NCBI RefSeq assembly: GCF_035917275.1
Contig: NZ_CP108508.1
Span: forward strand, 5,456,001 to 5,520,000
Direction of reading: 5' to 3'
Source: Streptomyces sp. NBC_01237
Lineage (GTDB): Bacteria; Actinomycetota; Actinomycetes; Streptomycetales; Streptomycetaceae
Length of the DNA stretch: 64,000 bases
Positions 43,028-51,986 of this stretch are shown one piece after another. The first letter of the stretch is position 1. Every line of letters begins with the position of its first letter. The notes under the pieces were generated by a model. It saw only the letters and a program-made list of their open reading frames with translations. It had not been told where the DNA came from and made no database searches. Position numbers and translations under genes: made by a program.

Positions 43028-43639
43028 ATGACATCCGTCCTCGTCTGCGACGACTCCCCGCTTGCCCGAGAAGCGCTCCGTCGCGCGGTGGCCACTGTGC
43101 CCGGCGTCGAGCGCGTGACGACGGCGGCCAACGGCGAGGAAGTCCTCCGCCGCTGGGGAGCCGATCGTTCGGATCTGATTCTGATGGACGTACGCATGCC
43201 CGGTCTGGGGGGTGTGGAGACGGTCCGGCGGCTGCTCTCCGCGGATCCCGGGGCCCGGATCATCATGCTGACCGTCGCCGAGGACCTGGACGGGGTCGCG
43301 CTCGCGGTCGCCGCCGGTGCCCGCGGCTATCTGCACAAGGACGCCTCGCGCGCGGAGCTGCGGGCCACCGTGACCCAGGCGCTGGCCGATCCGACGTGGC
43401 GGCTCGCCCCGCGCCGGCTGCGGTCCGCCGAGATGGGTGCGGCCCCGACGCTCACCGCGCGGGAGATCCAGGTGCTCGAAGGCATGAGTCACGGCCGTTC
43501 CAACGCGGAGATCGGGCGCGAGCTCTTCCTCTCCGAGGACACGGTGAAGACGCACGCCAGGCGGCTGTTCAAGAAGCTCGGCGCCTCGGACCGTGCCCAT
43601 GCCGTGGCGCTCGGCTTCCGTTGGGGTCTGGTCCGCTGA
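43028..43639 (+). CDS. bldM: Response regulator BldM
   Basis: A 203-residue NarL/FixJ-type regulator. The receiver domain has Asp8-Asp9 and Asp54 (LILMDVRMPG), and the LuxR-type helix-turn-helix is at about 140-195 (LTAREIQVLEGMSHGRSNAEIGRELFLSEDTVKTHARRLFKKLGASDRAHAV). Sequence, length and position next to whiD identify BldM, which controls aerial growth genes as a homodimer and sporulation genes as a heterodimer with WhiI. No partner kinase is adjacent, consistent with its atypical, phosphorylation-independent mode. GGAGGA precedes the ATG at 43028. Confidence 0.94.
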   Translation: MTSVLVCDDSPLAREALRRAVATVPGVERVTTAANGEEVLRRWGADRSDLILMDVRMPGLGGVETVRRLLSADPGARIIMLTVAEDLDGVALAVAAGARGYLHKDASRAELRATVTQALADPTWRLAPRRLRSAEMGAAPTLTAREIQVLEGMSHGRSNAEIGRELFLSEDTVKTHARRLFKKLGASDRAHAVALGFRWGLVR

Positions 43640-43699
43640 GGGCGGGCCGTCCCCGGTGGCCGAGGCCGTCCCCGTCCGCACACCGGCGGACGGGGTGAC

Positions 43700-43736
43700 G
43701 GGACCGGCGAGGGCCATGAAGCCCGTCGCCGGACCC
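43700..43736 (+). terminator. Hairpin between bldM and the sigma factor gene
   Basis: GGGACCGGCGA at 43700-43710 pairs with TCGCCGGACCC at 43726-43736 with one mismatch. It probably ends the bldM transcript. Confidence 0.45.
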
Positions 43737-43838
43737 TCCGTACCAGCGCTGTGTGACGCTTCCCGGCCGATGACGCATCCTTGAGTCGTGGAGTTCCTCA
43801 GGAACGATTCGGACGAGCGGAAGGGGAGGGCGCAGGAC

Positions 43839-44504
43839 ATGACATCCGGCGCACCCGCTCATAACGCTTCGGTGCACAACTCAGGACGCGGTGGAGCGGA
43901 CCAGGCGGCACCAAGGCACCATGGTCCGATGCGCGACGACGAGACAACGGTGATCGGTGCTCTGGTGCACCGTGCCGTCGACGGCGACGCGCAGGCCACC
44001 CACGATCTGCTGGCCCATGTCCACCCCCTCGCCCTGCGCTATTGCAGGTCCCGGCTGAACCGGCTGCCCGGTGATGCTCGCCACTTCGTGGAGGACCTCG
44101 CGCAGGAGGTCTGCGTCGCGGTGCTGATGGCGCTGCCGCGCTACAAGGACACCGGCAGACCCTTCGAGGCCTTCGTCTTCGCCATCGCGGGCCACAAGGT
44201 CGCCGACCTCCAGCGTGCCGCCATGCGGCACCCGGGATCGACGGCCGTCCCCTCCGACGAGATGCCGGAGCGGCCCGACGATTCGCTCGGCCCCGAGGAG
44301 CGTGCGCTGCTCAGCAGCGATGCCGCCTGGGCGAAGAAGCTCCTCGCCAACCTCCCGGAGAATCAGCGCGAACTGCTGGTCCTGCGGGTCGCGGTCGGGC
44401 TGACCGCCGAGGAGACCGGACAGATGCTCGGGATGTCGCCGGGCGCGGTCCGGGTCGCCCAGCACCGCGCGCTGAGCAGACTGCGGGCTCTCGCCGAGCA
44501 GTAG
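43839..44504 (+). CDS. shbA: ECF-type sigma factor, SigD/ShbA-like
   Basis: A 221-residue sigma factor. Region 2 includes [63 protein letters not shown]; region 4 is [47 protein letters not shown]. Both strongly resemble M. tuberculosis SigD as I recall it, and the position between the WhiB3/WhiD orthologue and guaB2 is the same. In Streptomyces the orthologue is ShbA, which transcribes the principal sigma gene hrdB; the symbol rests on this reasoning. The ATG at 43839 has AAGGGGAGGG eight bases upstream; a GTG at 43788 lacks a ribosome site. No anti-sigma gene is adjacent. Confidence 0.82.
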   Translation: MTSGAPAHNASVHNSGRGGADQAAPRHHGPMRDDETTVIGALVHRAVDGDAQATHDLLAHVHPLALRYCRSRLNRLPGDARHFVEDLAQEVCVAVLMALPRYKDTGRPFEAFVFAIAGHKVADLQRAAMRHPGSTAVPSDEMPERPDDSLGPEERALLSSDAAWAKKLLANLPENQRELLVLRVAVGLTAEETGQMLGMSPGAVRVAQHRALSRLRALAEQ

Positions 44505-44676
44505 GGCCGCAGGACCGCGACCGGACCGCGACCGGGATCGAGATCAGGATCGGGATCGGGAGACGTGTCACGGGGCCGGAAAAGCGTGTCGGCGAGGCCG
44601 GAGAATGTGTCGTAGGAACTGACAAAAGTTCTAACTGATCTTGATCGTGGAATGAGACACCCGTGGAGCCCGTTAG

Positions 44677-46221
<1,545 letters not shown>

Positions 46222-46234
46222 CGCATCACCGCAG

Positions 46235-46272
46235 GTGAGGGGCGGACCGGTGTTCCCGGGACCGCCCCTCAC
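46235..46272 (+). terminator. Terminator between guaB and guaB3
   Basis: GTGAGGGGCGG at 46235-46245 pairs perfectly with CCGCCCCTCAC at 46262-46272, with further CCGG complementarity inside the loop, just after the guaB stop. Confidence 0.75.
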
Positions 46273-46326
46273 GTGTGTGTCGGGGATACTGGTCAGCGCA
46301 GACGTAGAGGGAAAGGCCACATCATC

Positions 46327-47451
46327 GTGACTGAGATCGAGATCGGGCGCGGCAAGCGCGGCCGCCGGGCGTACGCATTCGACGACATCGCCGTCGTACC
46401 GAGCCGCCGCACGCGCGACCCGAAGGAGGTCTCGATCGCCTGGCAGATCGACGCCTACCGCTTCGAGCTGCCGTTCCTGGCCGCTCCCATGGACTCCGTG
46501 GTCTCCCCGCAGCACGCCATCCGGATCGGCGAGCTCGGCGGCCTGGGCGTTCTCAACCTGGAAGGGCTGTGGACCCGGCACGCCGACCCGCAGCCGCTGC
46601 TCGACGAGATCGCCGAGATGCCCGTCGAGTCCGCGACCCGCAGGCTCCAGGAGATCTACGCCGCCCCCATCCAGGAGGAGCTGATCGGGCAGCGCATCAA
46701 GGAGGTGCGCGACTCCGGGGTCGTCACCGCCGCCGCGCTCTCGCCGCAGCGCACCGCGCAGTTCTCCAAGGCCGTCGTCGACGCGGGTGTGGACATCTTC
46801 GTCATCCGCGGTACGACGGTCTCCGCCGAGCATGTCTCGGGTGCGGCCGAGCCGCTCAACCTGAAGCAGTTCATCTACGAGCTGGACGTCCCGGTGATCG
46901 TCGGCGGCTGCGCCACGTACACCGCGGCCCTGCACCTGATGCGCACCGGCGCGGCCGGTGTCCTCGTCGGCTTCGGTGGCGGCGCCGCGCACACCACGCG
47001 CAACGTCTTCGGCATCCAGGTCCCGATGGCGACCGCGGTCGCCGATGTGGCCGGGGCCCGCCGTGACTACATGGACGAGTCCGGTGGCCGCTACGTGCAC
47101 GTCATCGCGGACGGCGGCGTCGGCTGGTCCGGCGACCTGCCGAAGGCCATCGCCTGCGGTGCGGACGCCGTGATGATGGGCTCCCCGCTGGCCCGTGCGA
47201 CGGACGCCCCGGGGCGTGGCCGGCACTGGGGCATGGAGGCGGTCCACGAGGACGTGCCGCGCGGCAAGCTGGTGGACCTGGGCTCGGTCGGGACGACGGA
47301 GGAGGTCCTCACCGGGCCTTCGCACACCCCCGACGGCTCGATGAACATCTTCGGCGCGCTGCGCCGTGCGATGGCCACCACGGGCTACAGCGACCTCAAG
47401 GAGTTCCAGCGCGTCGAGGTGACGGTGGCGGACTCGCAGCACCGCCGCTGA
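46327..47451 (+). CDS. guaB3: GuaB3 family IMP dehydrogenase-related protein
   Basis: A 374-residue paralogue of GuaB without CBS domains. The barrel start RRAYAFDDIAVVPSRRTRDPKEVSIAWQIDAYRFELPFLAAPMDSVVS is clear. At the site of the IMPDH catalytic cysteine the sequence is GFGGGAAHTTRN, with His222 where Cys should be, so classical IMPDH chemistry is unlikely. The phosphate-binding HVIADGGVGWSGDLPKAIA is kept. Actinobacteria retain this gene after guaB2, and its role is unsettled. GTG start. A strong terminator follows. Confidence 0.88.
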   Translation: MTEIEIGRGKRGRRAYAFDDIAVVPSRRTRDPKEVSIAWQIDAYRFELPFLAAPMDSVVSPQHAIRIGELGGLGVLNLEGLWTRHADPQPLLDEIAEMPVESATRRLQEIYAAPIQEELIGQRIKEVRDSGVVTAAALSPQRTAQFSKAVVDAGVDIFVIRGTTVSAEHVSGAAEPLNLKQFIYELDVPVIVGGCATYTAALHLMRTGAAGVLVGFGGGAAHTTRNVFGIQVPMATAVADVAGARRDYMDESGGRYVHVIADGGVGWSGDLPKAIACGADAVMMGSPLARATDAPGRGRHWGMEAVHEDVPRGKLVDLGSVGTTEEVLTGPSHTPDGSMNIFGALRRAMATTGYSDLKEFQRVEVTVADSQHRR

Positions 47452-47477
47452 CGCCGGACGCCCTCGGGCGTACGCGA

Positions 47478-47516
47478 GGAAGGGCCCGGACCACTCGTCG
47501 TGGTCCGGGCCCTTCC
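47478..47516 (+). terminator. Strong terminator after guaB3
   Basis: GGAAGGGCCCGGACCAC at 47478-47494 pairs perfectly with GTGGTCCGGGCCCTTCC at 47500-47516, a 17-bp stem with a five-base loop. Confidence 0.9.
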
Positions 47517-47583
47517 GTGTGCCGAATGCCGTCGTCCGGGGCGCGGTGCGGCGCCGCCGGTCCGTCCGGGTGGGCGGCGGGTG

Positions 47584-48195
47584 TCAGCCGGCCTTCTTGG
47601 CGCCACCGATCGCGGCGATCGGGCCGAGCGCGAGGAAGAGGTAGGTCATGAAGTCGGACTCTTCCTTCCAGAGCTTCGTCACCACGTCGAAGTGGTCGAA
47701 GAAGACCTCGGAGAACGACATGCCCGCCACGTCCGCCATGATCATCGACATGCCGACGAGCTGGCCGAGGTAGACGCCGCCGAGGGAGAAGAGGGCCGCC
47801 GCGCCGATGACGGCCGGGTTGCTCCCGCCGACCTTGCTCGCCGCGAAGCCGACGAGGAAGCCGACGCCGACCGCGGCGTAGCCGACCTCGCGCTCGATGG
47901 AGCCCGCGATCACGCCGTACAGGATGCCCGCGAGGATCGCGGCGCCCAGCGCGGCGAGCACACCGAGCCCGATGTTGTTGCGCGCCGGGGGTGCCGGGGC
48001 GAAGGGGGCGCCGCCGCCGAACTGGCCGGGCTGCTGGGCCGCGAAGGGGTTGCCGGTGGGGGCGGCCGGCTGCTGGCCGTACGGGTTGCCGGCCGGGGCA
48101 CCGGGCTGCGGCTGGCTCGCGTACGGGTTCCCGTCGGCGGGCTGGCCGCCGTAAGGCTGCTGGGGCTGGTTGGGCGGTGGCACGGGCTGGCTCAC
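47584..48195 (-). CDS. Membrane protein with Pro/Gln/Gly-rich N-terminus
   Basis: A 203-residue protein of unknown function. The first 70 residues are a disordered PQPGAPAGNPYGQQPAAPTG-type region with recurrent NPY/PYG motifs. Hydrophobic segments follow at about 73-95 (NIGLGVLAALGAAILAGILYGVIAG), 100-118, 125-148 and 185-198 (YLFLALGPIAAIGG). Such proline-rich tails in Streptomyces membrane proteins often interact with other proteins. GTG start at 48195. No pathway link to guaB3 or the sugar dehydrogenase is evident. Confidence 0.75.
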   Translation of the reverse strand: MSQPVPPPNQPQQPYGGQPADGNPYASQPQPGAPAGNPYGQQPAAPTGNPFAAQQPGQFGGGAPFAPAPPARNNIGLGVLAALGAAILAGILYGVIAGSIEREVGYAAVGVGFLVGFAASKVGGSNPAVIGAAALFSLGGVYLGQLVGMSMIMADVAGMSFSEVFFDHFDVVTKLWKEESDFMTYLFLALGPIAAIGGAKKAG

Positions 48196-48335
48196 GGTGG
48201 TTCTCCCCCTGGGGACGTATCCGCACGACTGTGCGAGATGTGACGCCGCAGGCTAGCAGCAGGTTCCGACAACGCCCACCGAAATCGTTGGGGCGGCTGG
48301 CCTGGAAGGGGTTCGGTGTCCGTCGGGGGACCGCT

Positions 48336-49598
48336 TCAGAGCCGGTGCGCGGCTCCGGCCGGAGTGGCGCCCCGGGTGTCCAGGAGGAGTTGGGCCTTCA
48401 CCGCGAGGCCCTGGAGGTCGTACGTCCGGTGCTGCTGGAGCAGCAGGGTCAGGTCGGCGCTGGCGGCGGCCTCGTACAGCGAGTCGGCGCGCGGGACGGG
48501 GAGTTCGCGTACCCGCCAGTCCAGGACATGCGGGTCGTGGTAGCCGATCTGCGCGCCCATGTCCATCAGCCGTGTCGCGATCTCACGGGCGGGGGATGCC
48601 TCCTGATCGGCGCTGTCCGGCTTGTAGGTGACGCCGAGGAGCAGGACCCGGGCGCCGCGTACGGACTTCCCGTGCTCGTTCAGCAGGGTCGCGCAGCGCT
48701 GGATCACATAGCTCGGCATCCGGTCGTTGATCTCCTGGGCCAGCGAGACCATGCGCAACGGGTGGCCGGGGGTGCGCGTGCTGTACGGGAGGTAGCCGGG
48801 GTCGACCGGGGAGCCGTGGCCGCCGACGCCGGGGCCGGGGCGGAAGGGCTGGAAGCCGAAGGGCTTGGTCTCGGCGCACCGGATGACGTCCCACAGATCG
48901 ACGCCGAGGTCGTGGCAGAGCACCGCCATCTCGTTGACGAGGGCGATGTTGACGTGCCGGAAGTTGGTCTCCAGGACCTTCGTCATCTCGGCCTCGCGCG
49001 GGCCGCGGGCCCGGACGACCTTGTCGGTGAGCCGGCCGTAGAAGGCGGCGGCCGACTCGGTGCACGCGGGGGTGAGGCCGCCGATGACCTTGGGGGTGTT
49101 GGCGTAGACGTGGGTGCGGTTGCCGGGGTCGAGCCGGCTGGGCGAGCAGGCGAGGTGGAAGTCGCGTCCGGCGCGCAGGCCCGAGCCCTCTTCGAGGAGC
49201 GGGAGCAGGAAGTTCTCGGTGGTGCCCGGGGGGACGGCCGATTCCAGCAGGACGGTGGTGTGCGGGCGCAGCCGGGCGGCCAGTGCGCGGGCCGCGTCAC
49301 CGAGGGCGGTGAGGTCGAGGGTGCGGTCGGCGCCGAGCGGGGTCGGGGAGCAGATCACGGCGGTACGGACCCGGCCCAGTTCGGCCGCGCTGGTGGTGGG
49401 ACGGAAGCCCCCGGAAAGCATCCGGCGGATGTCGGAGGCGGTGAGGGAGCCCTCGACGGGGGTGCGGCCCGCGGCGAGTTCCGTGCAGGGGCGTGGGTCG
49501 GTGTCGTAACCGACGGTGTCGATGCCGGCGGCGACGGCGGCCTGGGCGAGGGGCAGGCCGAGGTGACCGAGTCCGATGACGGCGAGGTCTGCGGGCAT
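48336..49598 (-). CDS. UDP-glucose/GDP-mannose dehydrogenase family protein, catalytic Cys replaced
   Basis: A 420-residue nucleotide-sugar dehydrogenase of the WecC/UDP-ManNAc type. The NAD domain starts LAVIGLGHLGLPLAQAAVAAGIDTVGYDTD; the middle domain has ETNFRHVNIALVNEMA; the C-terminal UDP-binding domain has ARVLLLGVTYKPDSADQEASP. In the active loop, where GGHCIPVDP is expected, this protein has GGHGSPVDPGYL, with Gly262 in place of the catalytic cysteine. It may stop at the aldehyde, use another residue, or be non-catalytic. The ATG at 49598 has GGAAGGA upstream. No polysaccharide cluster is adjacent. Confidence 0.87.
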   Translation of the reverse strand: MPADLAVIGLGHLGLPLAQAAVAAGIDTVGYDTDPRPCTELAAGRTPVEGSLTASDIRRMLSGGFRPTTSAAELGRVRTAVICSPTPLGADRTLDLTALGDAARALAARLRPHTTVLLESAVPPGTTENFLLPLLEEGSGLRAGRDFHLACSPSRLDPGNRTHVYANTPKVIGGLTPACTESAAAFYGRLTDKVVRARGPREAEMTKVLETNFRHVNIALVNEMAVLCHDLGVDLWDVIRCAETKPFGFQPFRPGPGVGGHGSPVDPGYLPYSTRTPGHPLRMVSLAQEINDRMPSYVIQRCATLLNEHGKSVRGARVLLLGVTYKPDSADQEASPAREIATRLMDMGAQIGYHDPHVLDWRVRELPVPRADSLYEAAASADLTLLLQQHRTYDLQGLAVKAQLLLDTRGATPAGAAHRL

Positions 49599-49847
49599 GT
49601 CGAGGCCGTCCTTCCCTAAGACCAAGAAGACAGAAAGCGCAACTGCTGGGGACAGTGCAATGTCAGACTAGGCGTAAATATGACCTATATGTCGCATTGT
49701 GTGGCCCCAGTCGCCGGGGTGTTGTCCACAGGCGGTGGCTGAAGTCGCCGACCGCGGACAGAATCGAGAGGTGGGCGCGGACGCCCCGGCCTCCCCGGCC
49801 GGGCGGCACCTCCGCGCCGGACCACCCCGATCTACCGGGAGGCAGCA

Positions 49848-51557
49848 GTGAGGACAGCGACACTGGGACCCGCGGAGCGTGCCACGGCGCTCGCCGCGAT
49901 GGCCGAGCGCGAACTGGACGTGCTGGTCGTGGGGGCGGGCGTGGTCGGCGCCGGGACGGCGCTGGACGCCGTGACCAGAGGGCTCTCGACGGGGCTGGTC
50001 GAGGCCCGTGACTGGGCATCCGGCACATCGAGCCGGTCGAGCAAACTGATCCACGGCGGTCTGCGCTATCTGGAGATGCTCGACTTCGCGCTCGTACGCG
50101 AGGCACTGAAGGAGCGCGGACTGCTTCTGGAGCGGCTCGCCCCGCACCTGGTGAAGCCGGTGCCCTTCCTCTACCCGTTGCAGCACAAGGGCTGGGAGCG
50201 GCTCTACGCGGGCTCCGGCGTCGCGCTGTACGACGCGATGTCGATCTCGTCGGGCCATGGCCGGGGGCTGCCGGTGCACCGCCACCTCTCCCGCCGGCAC
50301 GCCCTGCGGGTCGCGCCCGCGCTGAAGCGGGACGCCCTGGTCGGAGCCCTGCAGTACTACGACGCGCAGATGGACGACGCCCGCTATGTGGCGGCCCTGG
50401 TGCGCACCGCCGCCGGATACGGCGCCCATGTGGCGAACCGGGCCCGGGTGATCGGCTTCCTGCGGGAGGGCGAGCGGGTCGTCGGGGCACGGGTGCAGGA
50501 CGTCGAAGGGGGCGGGGAGTACGAGGTCCGGGCCAAACAGGTGGTCAACGCGACCGGGGTGTGGACGGACGACACCCAGGCGCTGATCGGTGAGCGCGGG
50601 CAGTTCCACGTCCGGGCGTCGAAGGGCATCCACCTGGTCGTCCCCAAGGACCGCATCCACTCCTCGACCGGGCTGATCCTGCGTACCGAGAAGTCCGTGC
50701 TGTTCGTGATCCCGTGGGGCCGCCACTGGATCATCGGGACGACGGACACCGACTGGGACCTCGACAAGGCCCACCCGGCGGCGTCCAGCGCCGACATCGA
50801 CTATCTGCTCGAACACGTCAACTCGGTGCTCTCCACCCCGCTGACCAGGGACGACGTCCAGGGTGTCTACGCCGGGCTGCGGCCGTTGCTGGCCGGTGAG
50901 TCCGACGCGACCAGCAAGCTCTCGCGCGAGCACACCGTGGCGCACCCGGTCCCCGGACTCGTGGTCGTCGCGGGCGGCAAGTACACGACGTACCGGGTGA
51001 TGGCGAAGGACGCCGTGGACGAGGCGGTGCACGGCCTCGACCAGCGGGTCGCGGCCTGTGTCACCGAGGACATCCCGCTGCTGGGTGCCGAGGGCTACCG
51101 GGCCCTGTGGAACGCCCGCGCCAGGATCGCGGCCCGGACCGGCATCCATGTCGCCCGGGTGGAGCATCTGCTGAACCGGTACGGCTCAATGGTCGAGGAG
51201 CTTCTGGAGCTGATCGCGGCAGACCCCTCACTGGGTGAACCGCTGGCGGCCGCGGACGACTACCTGCGGGCCGAGATCGTCTATGCCGCCTCGCACGAGG
51301 GGGCCGGACATCTCGACGACGTACTGACCCGGCGCACCCGGATCTCCATCGAGACCTTCGACCGGGGCACCCGCTCCGCACGGGAGTGCGCGGAGCTGAT
51401 GGCGCCGGTGCTGGGCTGGGACGAGGGGCGGATCGACCGGGAGGTCGAGCACTACGAGAAGCGGGTGGAGGCGGAGCGGGAGTCGCAGCGGCAGCCGGAC
51501 GACCTGACGGCGGACGCGGCACGGCTCGGCGCTCCGGACATCGTGTCGATCCAGTGA
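49848..51557 (+). CDS. glpD: Glycerol-3-phosphate dehydrogenase (FAD-dependent)
   Basis: A 569-residue aerobic-type GlpD that oxidises glycerol-3-phosphate to dihydroxyacetone phosphate and passes electrons to menaquinone at the membrane. The FAD motif is LDVLVVGAGVVGAGTALDAVTRGLSTGLVEARD; SSRSSKLIHGGLRYLEMLDFALVREAL is the family signature, and VVVAGGKYTTYRVMAKDAVD is the second. The C-terminal domain (about 400-540) is typical of the GlpD family. GTG start with GGGAGGCA upstream. It is divergent from the sugar dehydrogenase across 249 bases in which I see no clear operator. Confidence 0.94.
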   Translation: MRTATLGPAERATALAAMAERELDVLVVGAGVVGAGTALDAVTRGLSTGLVEARDWASGTSSRSSKLIHGGLRYLEMLDFALVREALKERGLLLERLAPHLVKPVPFLYPLQHKGWERLYAGSGVALYDAMSISSGHGRGLPVHRHLSRRHALRVAPALKRDALVGALQYYDAQMDDARYVAALVRTAAGYGAHVANRARVIGFLREGERVVGARVQDVEGGGEYEVRAKQVVNATGVWTDDTQALIGERGQFHVRASKGIHLVVPKDRIHSSTGLILRTEKSVLFVIPWGRHWIIGTTDTDWDLDKAHPAASSADIDYLLEHVNSVLSTPLTRDDVQGVYAGLRPLLAGESDATSKLSREHTVAHPVPGLVVVAGGKYTTYRVMAKDAVDEAVHGLDQRVAACVTEDIPLLGAEGYRALWNARARIAARTGIHVARVEHLLNRYGSMVEELLELIAADPSLGEPLAAADDYLRAEIVYAASHEGAGHLDDVLTRRTRISIETFDRGTRSARECAELMAPVLGWDEGRIDREVEHYEKRVEAERESQRQPDDLTADAARLGAPDIVSIQ

Positions 51558-51563
51558 CCTGAA

Positions 51564-51866
51564 TCAGCGAGGGGCGGCACGGCCTCCGCCGAGGAAGGGC
51601 CGGTGCGGGAAGCGGGGTCGCCCTGCGGCAGAACTCCGCTTCCCGCAGGGCCGGTTCCGGAGTCCGCCGGTGTGGGCGGGCAGGGTGCGCGGGGAGGAGG
51701 AATTCCGGGCTGGCGGCGGTGCCTTCGGGGCCCGGCCCCGGACCACGAGGCGGGGCGGGTAGGAGGCTGCGGGCGTGAGGTGTGGTTCGCTGGGCAGGCT
51801 CGCCGTTCCCAGGACGAGCGGAGGAAACACCGGCAGGGCGGCGAACAACGCCCTGCGTACCGGCAT
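51564..51866 (-). CDS. Possible small secreted protein antisense to the glpD 3' region
   Basis: A possible 100-residue reading frame: MPVRRALFAALPVFPPLVLGTASLPSEPHL looks like a signal peptide, but the rest is Pro/Arg/Ser-rich and could be incidental. A GGAGGAAAGG sequence lies 12-20 bases upstream of the ATG. The 429-base gap between glpD and the kinase otherwise has no gene. Low confidence; it could equally be non-coding. Confidence 0.25.
   Translation of the reverse strand: MPVRRALFAALPVFPPLVLGTASLPSEPHLTPAASYPPRLVVRGRAPKAPPPARNSSSPRTLPAHTGGLRNRPCGKRSSAAGRPRFPHRPFLGGGRAAPR
51605..51650 (+). terminator. Two mutually exclusive hairpins after glpD
   Basis: GCGGGAAGCGG (51605-51615) pairs with CCGCTTCCCGC (51636-51646); alternatively CCCTGCGG (51621-51628) pairs with CCGCAGGG (51643-51650). 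The right arms overlap by four bases, so only one can form. The likely role is glpD termination; a switch is possible. Confidence 0.5.
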
Positions 51867-51986
51867 GACGGGGGATCCCTTTCCTCCGGCCACATCATGG
51901 CGGACCACGGACCCGGCACCAGGACCGGTCCCGGGGTGAGGGACAATGAACGCTCTGCCAGGGCGGGTTGATCGCAGAGGGGACGC

